Shown here: in pieces, positions 17,999-25,449 of the stretch | Position numbering within the stretch: position 1 is the first letter of the stretch | How the letters are laid out: the number at the start of each line of letters is the position of its first letter | Translations under genes and position numbers: made by a program | The notes under the pieces: generated by a model | The model's database searches: none | Told to the model about the DNA's origin: nothing | Seen by the model: only the letters and a program-made list of their open reading frames with translations | Source: Sphingobacteriales bacterium | GTDB lineage: Bacteria > Bacteroidota > Bacteroidia > Chitinophagales > UBA2359 | Assembly (NCBI GenBank): GCA_016706405.1 | Contig: JADJJT010000002.1 | Location: 744,001-808,000 of the forward strand | Length of the DNA stretch: 64,000 bases | Direction of reading: 5' to 3'

Positions 17999-18436
17999 AT
18001 GGCAAGTTTAACAGATTTTAAAGCCATTGTCCGCTACGAAATTGCCTGGGGCGAAATGGATGCCTTAGGACATGTAAACAATGCAGTTTATTTTAGATAT
18101 TTTGAAACTGCCCGGATGAAATATTTTACAGATGCGGCTTTATTTAAGGTTCTAACAGCCAACAACCCAAATATAGGCCCCATTTTAGCACATACATCGT
18201 GCAAATTTATTCAACCTTTAATCTATCCGGATACCATAAATGTAGGTGTACGGATAATGAATTTAGGCCATACCAGTTTTACAATGCAGCATATTATTAT
18301 TTCCGATAAGTTGGGATTAGTAGCAACCGGCGAGGCTGTAGTGGTGATTTATGATTATATGTTAAAGGAAAAAGTACAACTAACACCATCTTTTATAGAT
18401 GCCCTCGAAACATTTGAAGGCCGATTGCTGCGTTAA
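17999..18436 (+). CDS. acyl-CoA thioesterase, 4HBT/YbgC type
   Basis: This 145-aa hotdog-fold protein contains WGEMDALGHVNNAVYFRYFETARM near residues 17-40. It includes the Asp21 and HVNN signature of 4-hydroxybenzoyl-CoA/YbgC-type thioesterases, which hydrolyse acyl-CoA thioesters in the cytosol. The second half has the usual strand GHTSFTMQHII and ends LVATGEAVVVIYDY. Substrate cannot be predicted. It stands alone; no tol-pal genes are next to it. Confidence 0.88.
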   Translation: MASLTDFKAIVRYEIAWGEMDALGHVNNAVYFRYFETARMKYFTDAALFKVLTANNPNIGPILAHTSCKFIQPLIYPDTINVGVRIMNLGHTSFTMQHIIISDKLGLVATGEAVVVIYDYMLKEKVQLTPSFIDALETFEGRLLR

Positions 18437-18576
18437 TAACCGACGAGGCGACAAAATTATTTTGTAATGCAACTTTATAACTGTTACAAATTATTAATCT
18501 TGCGTCTTAAAATCCGTTGAATTTCAAAACAAACCAAAGTTTATAAAAAAAATAAGAAATTTTATTAGTGTTTAAT

Positions 18577-18584
18577 TACCTTTG
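18577..18584 (+). promoter_or_regulatory. -7 box for the DUF1508-OmpA gene
   Basis: TACCTTTG is an exact TAnnTTTG match in the 326-nt spacer 18437-18762, about 180 nt ahead of the ATG, implying a long leader. No clear -33 element or other gene is seen in the spacer. Confidence 0.5.
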
Positions 18585-18762
18585 TTGTTGAAACAAGTAT
18601 TTTGTTCCTAACGTTACGTTATTTGATTATTATATAAGTTGTAAACTCTGAGTTAGTTTTATCTAATTAATTTTTAACAGTTCCATACTGTTTTTAATTC
18701 AATTTCAACTAATTACCTTCTAACTTACATTTTTTTTTAGATACAAATACAAACCTTGTTTT

Positions 18763-21627
18763 ATGGATAATTTGCTACCTATTAATGACAATTATTTGCC
18801 CTGTTCTGCTTACCTTGGTAATACCATAGACCAAAATGGTTTTTACCGTTTTGAACACGAAGGGCAATGGTATTTTTCCTTTATTGAAAACGATGCCGTT
18901 GTGCTGCGCAGCGAGGGTTATACCACCGAAGCAGGCCGCGAAAATGGTATTAATTCGGTTATTAAAAACCTGCCTTTAGAAGAACGCTACGCTACCATCC
19001 AACTTGCTGATCGAACGTGGGTTTTGTCGTTAAAGGCCGGAAACCACCAGGAAATTGCCCAATCATGCCCCGTAGCCTCCGAAGAGGCCGCAAAAGCATT
19101 TTTGCCTTCCGAACGTGCCAAAGCTGCCGAACAGCGTAGATTAGCCGCCTTAGCAACTGCTAATAACCAAAATAATAATGAGGATACCGACCGTTTAGAT
19201 GATGATTACATGGTTTGCAGTGTTTACGAATCATTTATAAACGAAAAACATCCGGAATATGACGATTTTATTAGTTTCTACGAAGAAGATACCCAAAAAT
19301 ACTATTTTGCTTGGATAAATCCGGATACTAAAACGATAATATTGCGCAGCGAGGGCTACCCAACCACTGCCGCTCGCAATAACGGACTTGAATCGGTTCG
19401 GAAAAACCGCGAAATACGCGAACGCTTTAAAATTGAAGAAAAACGCAACCTATATTATTTGGTACTGAAAGCCGGAAACCACCAAGAAATTGGCCGCTCG
19501 TGCCCTCAAAAAACAGAAGCTGCCGCATGGGCACTGTTAGACAAACCCGAAGCAAAACCCGACCGTTTAGATGATGATTACATGGTTTGCAGTGTTTACG
19601 AATCATTTATAAACGAAAAACATCCGGAATATGACGATTTTATTAGTTTCTACGAAGAAGATACCCAAAAATACTATTTTGCTTGGATAAATCCGGATAC
19701 TAAAACAATTATTCTACGCAGCGAAGGCTACCCAACCACTGCCGCTCGCAATAACGGACTTGAGTCGGTGCGGAAAAATCGCGAAATACGAGAACGCTTT
19801 AAAATTGAAGAAAAACGCAACCTATATTATTTGGTATTAAAAGCCGGAAACCACCAAGAAATTGGCCGCTCGTGCCCTCATAAAACAGAAGCTGCCGCGT
19901 GGGCACTGTTAGACAAACCCGAAGCAAAACCCGACCGTTTAGATGATGATTACATGGTTTGCAGTGTTTACGAATCATTTATAAACGAAAAACATCCGGA
20001 ATATGACGATTTTATTAGTTTCTACGAAGAAGATACCCAAAAATACTATTTTGCTTGGATAAATCCGGATACTAAAACAATTATTCTGCGCAGCGAAGGC
20101 TACCCAACCACTGCCGCCCGCAATAACGGACTTGAGTCGGTGCGGAAAAATCGCGAAATACGAGAACGCTTTAAAATTGAAGAAAAACGCAACCTATATT
20201 ATTTGGTATTAAAAGCCGGAAACCACCAAGAAATTGGCCGCTCGTGCCCTCATAAAACAGAAGCGATAGCTTGGGCAATTTTGCCTTTATTACCCATTAT
20301 TCCGGATATTTTACCTGAACCTGAACCTATTGAGGCAATAATTCTTCCGGTTGTAATCCCCGAACCCGAACCTATAGCTGAAATAATTCCTCCGGTTGTA
20401 ATTCCTGAACCCGAACCTGAGCCTGTTGCAATCGCTGCACCTCCGGTAATACCTGTCATACCCAAAAAGAAAGATGTTGAAGACGACTATTTGCCGTGCA
20501 GCGAGTATAAAAATAAACCTATTAGCGACAAACGCAATAATGCTGCCTTGTTTAAACACAAAAACGGTCAATATTATTTTGCCATATATAACAAAGAAGG
20601 GAGCGTAAGGCTGCGAAGCGAAGGTTTTAAAACTGCCAAAGACCGCGACCGCGAACTTAGTGGTGTACTGCGTTATATGAACGATAAAACAATGTACACA
20701 ACAATAGAAGAAAATGGCCACACTATTAAAGTTTTAAAAGATAAAACAGGCCGCGAAGTTGCGCGCACCTGTCCGGAGATGGTAGCTGCCGCAATACTGC
20801 CGGTTGTAGTAGCCCCGGCAATAACGCCGCCGCCACCCGTCATAACTCCCGTTGCTCCTGTGGTGCCACCTCCAGCCGCTCCGTTTGCACCCATTGCCAC
20901 CGGAGAAACGGCTACTGCTGCAGCCACCGCCACCGCAAGTGGGTTTAACTGGAAATGGTTACTTTTATTATTGCCATTGTTGTTGGGTTTATTCTTTTTA
21001 TGGCGCTCGTGCCAAGGCGATAAAACCGCAGCCGTAGCAACAAAACCTACTAATACAACAACAGCAACAACAACCACGCCACCACCACCTGCCACTACTG
21101 CCACGAGCACCAATATTGCGGCAGCCGATACTGCTAACCAAAAGTCTGCCGAAACCGCAAGCAATGCCGCCGCTGCGGCAAGCACCAACGATACAAAACA
21201 GGCCGAAACACCGGCAGCCGTTACCCCAAATTGCGATTTACATTGGATTTTATTTGATTATGACAAATTCGATATTAAAACAGATGCCAAGCAAGAATTG
21301 CAAAAAATGGCAGCTATTTTAAAGAAAAATCCAACTTATATAGCCGAGTTGCGCGCCTTTACAGACGCACGCGGCTCGGATGACTACAACAAAAACCTTT
21401 CGAAAAACCGGGCAAAGGCGGCTAAAAATGTTTTGCTTGAGGCAGGTGTTAAAACTGGTAATATTAAAACCAGTTCGTTTAGCAAAGATAAACCAATTGC
21501 CGAAAATACCGATGACGACTCGGGACGTAAATTTAACCGCCGGGTTGAACTATACATCAAAGATGCAAAAGGTAAGGATGTTTGCCAATCGATAGTCCCA
21601 GATATTCCTAATAATTTAAAAAAATAA
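18763..21627 (+). CDS. multi-DUF1508 protein with membrane span and OmpA-like C-terminus
   Basis: This 954-aa protein has five modules of about 105-124 residues near positions 6-110, 143-266, 267-390, 391-505 and 574-685. Each has the YegP/DUF1508 pattern: YYF...I...AVILRSEGY.T...R.NG..SV..N. A Pro-Glu linker with EPEPI repeats lies before module five. A Pro/Ala stretch, one membrane span (about 727-750, WLLLLLPLLLGLFFLW), a Thr/Ala linker and an OmpA-like domain from about 824 follow. The OmpA domain keeps FTDARGSDDYNKNLSKNRA and GRKFNRRVEL, so it should bind peptidoglycan, putting modules 1-5 in the cytoplasm. DUF1508 function is unknown. The architecture is unusual. Confidence 0.85.
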   Translation: MDNLLPINDNYLPCSAYLGNTIDQNGFYRFEHEGQWYFSFIENDAVVLRSEGYTTEAGRENGINSVIKNLPLEERYATIQLADRTWVLSLKAGNHQEIAQSCPVASEEAAKAFLPSERAKAAEQRRLAALATANNQNNNEDTDRLDDDYMVCSVYESFINEKHPEYDDFISFYEEDTQKYYFAWINPDTKTIILRSEGYPTTAARNNGLESVRKNREIRERFKIEEKRNLYYLVLKAGNHQEIGRSCPQKTEAAAWALLDKPEAKPDRLDDDYMVCSVYESFINEKHPEYDDFISFYEEDTQKYYFAWINPDTKTIILRSEGYPTTAARNNGLESVRKNREIRERFKIEEKRNLYYLVLKAGNHQEIGRSCPHKTEAAAWALLDKPEAKPDRLDDDYMVCSVYESFINEKHPEYDDFISFYEEDTQKYYFAWINPDTKTIILRSEGYPTTAARNNGLESVRKNREIRERFKIEEKRNLYYLVLKAGNHQEIGRSCPHKTEAIAWAILPLLPIIPDILPEPEPIEAIILPVVIPEPEPIAEIIPPVVIPEPEPEPVAIAAPPVIPVIPKKKDVEDDYLPCSEYKNKPISDKRNNAALFKHKNGQYYFAIYNKEGSVRLRSEGFKTAKDRDRELSGVLRYMNDKTMYTTIEENGHTIKVLKDKTGREVARTCPEMVAAAILPVVVAPAITPPPPVITPVAPVVPPPAAPFAPIATGETATAAATATASGFNWKWLLLLLPLLLGLFFLWRSCQGDKTAAVATKPTNTTTATTTTPPPPATTATSTNIAAADTANQKSAETASNAAAAASTNDTKQAETPAAVTPNCDLHWILFDYDKFDIKTDAKQELQKMAAILKKNPTYIAELRAFTDARGSDDYNKNLSKNRAKAAKNVLLEAGVKTGNIKTSSFSKDKPIAENTDDDSGRKFNRRVELYIKDAKGKDVCQSIVPDIPNNLKK
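19189..20262 (+). repeat. three near-identical 372-bp tandem repeats
   Basis: The sequence starting GACCGTTTAGATGATGATTA recurs at 19189, 19561 and 19933, exactly 372 bp (124 codons) apart. The copies differ by only a handful of mostly silent changes. The first and fifth modules of the protein are far more diverged, so the middle three arose by recent tandem duplication and could vary in number by recombination. Confidence 0.95.
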
Positions 21628-21660
21628 ATTTTTATTAACCAAATTTTAACATTTACACCA

Positions 21661-21999
21661 ATGAGTAAATTCGATGAAAAAATGGCTATTTATAAAGCTG
21701 CTGTTAAGGAGCTTGGCCTAAAAATTAGCGATGATTTATTAACCAAAGTTGCCAAAGGTCTTGGCCCATCTATATACCTTGGCGATGCTTCATTAGTATC
21801 GGGTACAGATGCCGAAGAACTTACCCGCATTAAAAACAATTTTTTAATTAAAAAATTGGGTTTAACCGATAGCCCCGACCTCGATAAAGGCATTAAAGAA
21901 GCTGTGGCAGCTATGGGTGCTGGCAACCGCCAAAAACACCGCGCTATTGTATATGCCTTGCTTGTACAAAAGTTTAAAAAAGAGTCGGTTTATGCCTAA
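21661..21999 (+). CDS. DUF2853 family protein
   Basis: This 112-aa, small, helical, soluble protein matches the DUF2853 pattern closely (MSKFDEKMAIYK..., LLTKVAKGLGPSIY..DASLVSG, NNFLIKKLGL, KHRAIVYALLVQKF.KESVY). The function of the family is not known to me. It starts 33 nt after the stop of the DUF1508-OmpA gene, so the two are probably co-transcribed. A terminator-like hairpin follows at 22052. Confidence 0.9.
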   Translation: MSKFDEKMAIYKAAVKELGLKISDDLLTKVAKGLGPSIYLGDASLVSGTDAEELTRIKNNFLIKKLGLTDSPDLDKGIKEAVAAMGAGNRQKHRAIVYALLVQKFKKESVYA

Positions 22000-22051
22000 T
22001 AAATGGTTCTTTTAATCTATTTGTTATTGTAGCTTTACTTACTAATAGAAC

Positions 22052-22100
22052 AGCCTTGTTCAATTAATATTTATTTAGTTGGGCAAGGCTATTTTATTTT
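22052..22100 (+). terminator. terminator-like hairpin after DUF2853 gene
   Basis: AGCCTTG (22052-22058) pairs with CAAGGCT (22084-22090). Inner CAA/TTG pairs extend the stem, and ATTTTATTTT follows. Confidence 0.65.
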
Positions 22101-22199
22101 AATTTGTAATTAGGCAAAAACAAAATATATCCTTTACTGTTTAAGTTATTAATAAGACCTTATGAACAGAGGTAGTTATTATACGCCCAATTATTGCCG

Positions 22200-22207
22200 T
22201 ATCTTTG
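22200..22207 (+). promoter_or_regulatory. -7 box for the small membrane protein gene
   Basis: TATCTTTG is an exact TAnnTTTG match 44 nt ahead of ATG 22252. No convincing -33 TTG is seen at the right distance. Confidence 0.55.
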
Positions 22208-22251
22208 CGCTTTAACCGAGTGAATTACACTTTTAATTTAAGCCCCTTCTA

Positions 22252-22659
22252 ATGATATTGAATTTAATAATTTTACTACTGCAGCAGCCACGAAAGAATA
22301 TATTTCAACGATATGGTGATATTTTTTCAGACCCTTTCTTTTGGGTGATGTTAATAATTTTAAGTGCCGTAATTTATTACGTATTTTGGCGTTTTGGCCG
22401 CAATGATGCTGGTTTCTCGGAGGAAAGAGCCCATTTTGAAACTCAACTTAAATATTATGGTTATACTTTTAAACAGGCAAATTTTACCGGATACGCCACT
22501 GCCGACAAAGATTTGATCCAACGTTTATATACTATTGAAGCAAGTAATAATAAATCAAATGGCGGCAACACTACCACCACACTAAATGCTACTGTACAAT
22601 ACAGAAAAGGGCAAATAATTGCCATAACCTGGCAACCCGATATTAGTCTGAACGCTTAA
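22252..22659 (+). CDS. small membrane protein of unknown function
   Basis: This 135-aa protein has a hydrophobic N-terminus (MILNLIILLL) and one clear membrane span near residues 28-47 (FFWVMLIILSAVIYYVFWRF). A soluble domain of about 85 residues, with alternating beta-like stretches, follows. No family is recognised. It is flanked by DUF2853 upstream and rnr downstream on the same strand, separated from both by spacers of about 190-250 nt. Confidence 0.6.
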   Translation: MILNLIILLLQQPRKNIFQRYGDIFSDPFFWVMLIILSAVIYYVFWRFGRNDAGFSEERAHFETQLKYYGYTFKQANFTGYATADKDLIQRLYTIEASNNKSNGGNTTTTLNATVQYRKGQIIAITWQPDISLNA

Positions 22660-22845
22660 CCTAACTAAGAAATGGGAACTTTTAATCCGGAAAATTGCGT
22701 TATTCGGTAGGATTTAATCGATTTTGAGTTTTTCCGGATATAAAACATAGACTAAAACAAACAAATCAACCAAAACCAAACTAAAGCCCAAAACAACCAT
22801 TTTCTTAACTTTTATTGAATGAATTAACAATCATTATCTTTTATT

Positions 22846-25329
22846 TTGACAAAAAAAACACAATCAAACACACCCACCAAAGTCGTACCACTCGATAAAA
22901 AAATATTGAAACTGTTTAACGACCCAACAGCACAACTAACTTATAAGCATATTCATCATCAATTGGGGCGTAAACTATATAACCAAGACGAAATTATTAT
23001 TACCACCAACCTATTGTTCGAAAAAGGCTTAATTAACAAATCAAAAAACAAATTTACCAGCCTTAAAGCCCTCGAACCCTCGATAGTTACCACTAATAAA
23101 ATTGAAGAACAAAGCGATTTTTCCGGAACTGAAAACTATTCATCTGACCGCAGGCAATATCCGGATAAAAATGCCAAGAATGACCGAGGTAAAAATCGGC
23201 ATAAAAATAAAAATCAACACAATTACCAAGACAATCCACCCGCAGCACAGCCCTCTTCAAAATTTGTCGAAGGTGTAATAGATATGGTTAGCAGCGGAGG
23301 CGCGTATTTAATTGTTGAGGGTTTACAAACCGACCCCTATATTGCCGGTGCAAGGCTTAACCGGGCACTTAACGGCGACCGAGTGCGGGCAAGAGTTTTT
23401 ACCAACCAGCGCCGCAGTCGAGGCGGAAGAACAAGATTAGAAGCCGAAGTTATAAACGTAATAGAGCGTTTCAAAACGCAGTTTTCGGGGATTATTAAAA
23501 TAACAAACCACCGCGCCATTTTATTAGCCGACAAAGCTAATGCTATTGATTTGGTTATACCCTTAGATGCCATTGGCAAGGCTAAAGATGGCGACAAAGT
23601 GGCTGTTACCTTAATAGATTGGCCTAAAGAACAGAAAAACCCCATTGGTCGGGTAACAAAAGTATTGGGTAAACCCGGATTTAATGAAGCCGAAATGCTA
23701 GCTATTTTGACCGATTCGGGCTTTCCGCTGCAATTTCCACCGGCAGTAATTGCACAAGCCACCAAATTGCAAACCAAAATTCCGGAAGCCGAAATTGCCC
23801 GCCGCCGCGATATGCGCAAAACGCCAACTTTTACCATTGACCCCCTTAATGCTAAAGATTTTGACGATGCCCTCAGCTTGCAGGTTTTAAATAACGGTCA
23901 CTACGAAGTAGGCATACATATAGCTGATGTTACCCACTACGTTGCCCCGCAAGGCGCGCTTGACCGCGAGGCTTTTAAACGCGCAACATCGGTGTATTTA
24001 GTAGATAGGGTTTTGCCTATGTTTCCCGAAAAATTGTCGAATGAAGTTTGCTCGTTGCGGCCTAATGAAGACAAGCTGTGTTTCTCGGCTATCTTTGAAA
24101 TGAATAACGAGGGGCATATTATTAACGAGTGGTTTGGCCGGACTATTATACACTCGCAACGCAGGTTTACTTACGAAGAAGCCCAAGAAGTTATTGACAC
24201 CCAAAAAGGCGATATGGCTAAGGAGATAGCCATTTTACAGCAATTAGCCCTTCAACTGCGAGCGCAACGCGCTGCCCAAGGCAGTATTAACTTCAATACA
24301 ACCGAAGTACAGTTTGTTTTAGACGAAGCCGGCAAACCTATAGACGTAAAAGCAAAGATTATGCTTGACAGTAATCGTTTAATTGAGGATTTTATGCTGC
24401 TGGCCAACAGACGAGTAGCCCGTTTTATAAACCACACTACAATATCCGGAAAAAAAATACCTTCGCCAAATCGCATTCACGATGCTCCGGATATTGATAA
24501 ATTAACAGACTTCAGACGACTTGCCGCTTCTTTAGGGTATAAACTGCATTTCGACTCGCCAAAACAAATTGCCCACTCGCTCAATAGTTTGTTGCAACAA
24601 ATACAAGGCAAACCCGAACAACCCATGCTCGAGAGCTTGGCTATTAGGTCAATGGCAAAAGCGGCTTATAGCACCAAAAATATAGGGCATTACGGTTTAG
24701 CGTTTGAAGATTATACCCACTTTACCTCGCCCATACGCCGCTACCCCGATGTAATGATTCACCGTATTTTAAGCGAATTATTAGATAACGACAAACCTAA
24801 TATAAATTTTGACGAAAAAGCCGTTGAAAAACAATGTTTGCACTGCTCGCAAATGGAACGCAATGCCTTGGTTGCCGAACGCACCAGCATAAAACACAAA
24901 CAAGTTGAATACATGAGCGAACGCATAGGGCAAAATTTTGAGGGTGTAATTTCGGGGGTAGTGCGTTTTGGCTTGTTTGTTGAAATGAGCGACAATAAAT
25001 GCGAAGGCTTAGTATCAACTGATATGCTTTACGACGATGTTTATGTTTATGACGAAGCCAACTATGCTTATATAGGCCGGATGAATAAAAAAGTGTACCG
25101 ACTGGGCGATAAAGTATGGGTAAAAGTAATTAGAACCGACTTGCCCACACGTACCATTGATTTAGCTATTATAGATAAACCCAAAGCTAATGTAACTGAG
25201 TCGGCAACAACAAACCATGTCAAAAGCAAAACCACTGATTTAGGTAGTTTGCAGGTTGCCGCCCCTAAAAAAAAGACAACAAAAACCACCACTACCAAAA
25301 CACGTAAAAAACCAAGGCAAAATAAATAG
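22846..25329 (+). CDS. rnr: ribonuclease R
   Basis: This 827-aa 3'-5' exoribonuclease degrades structured RNA. The start is TTG at 22846 (TKKTQSNT), as no ATG sits nearby in frame. The domain order fits the RNB family. An N-terminal winged-helix-like part is followed by a charged Asn/Lys-rich linker and cold-shock domains (about 140-290). The RNB catalytic core has TIDPLNAKDFDDALSL near residues 330-345, carrying the metal-binding Asp residues. A C-terminal S1 domain (FEGVISGVVRFGLFVEM) and a long Lys/Thr-rich tail (KKKTTKTTTTKTRKK) complete it. An AT-rich spacer follows. Confidence 0.95.
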   Translation: MTKKTQSNTPTKVVPLDKKILKLFNDPTAQLTYKHIHHQLGRKLYNQDEIIITTNLLFEKGLINKSKNKFTSLKALEPSIVTTNKIEEQSDFSGTENYSSDRRQYPDKNAKNDRGKNRHKNKNQHNYQDNPPAAQPSSKFVEGVIDMVSSGGAYLIVEGLQTDPYIAGARLNRALNGDRVRARVFTNQRRSRGGRTRLEAEVINVIERFKTQFSGIIKITNHRAILLADKANAIDLVIPLDAIGKAKDGDKVAVTLIDWPKEQKNPIGRVTKVLGKPGFNEAEMLAILTDSGFPLQFPPAVIAQATKLQTKIPEAEIARRRDMRKTPTFTIDPLNAKDFDDALSLQVLNNGHYEVGIHIADVTHYVAPQGALDREAFKRATSVYLVDRVLPMFPEKLSNEVCSLRPNEDKLCFSAIFEMNNEGHIINEWFGRTIIHSQRRFTYEEAQEVIDTQKGDMAKEIAILQQLALQLRAQRAAQGSINFNTTEVQFVLDEAGKPIDVKAKIMLDSNRLIEDFMLLANRRVARFINHTTISGKKIPSPNRIHDAPDIDKLTDFRRLAASLGYKLHFDSPKQIAHSLNSLLQQIQGKPEQPMLESLAIRSMAKAAYSTKNIGHYGLAFEDYTHFTSPIRRYPDVMIHRILSELLDNDKPNINFDEKAVEKQCLHCSQMERNALVAERTSIKHKQVEYMSERIGQNFEGVISGVVRFGLFVEMSDNKCEGLVSTDMLYDDVYVYDEANYAYIGRMNKKVYRLGDKVWVKVIRTDLPTRTIDLAIIDKPKANVTESATTNHVKSKTTDLGSLQVAAPKKKTTKTTTTKTRKKPRQNK

Positions 25330-25449
25330 CATAAGTAATTGACAATTAATAATTATCAATGAATAATGTAATGAGTGGTTCCTTATTAAGCATTTACCAC
25401 AAATAGTAGTATAAACTAATTTTAGCGAACCACTTAGTACAATTAAAAC

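Noticed and set aside
20673..21188. Antisense frame of 171 codons rich in Ala, Val and Gly
   Set aside because: It is the reverse reading of the Pro/Ala/Thr-rich linker of the DUF1508-OmpA gene; no signal or conserved motif.
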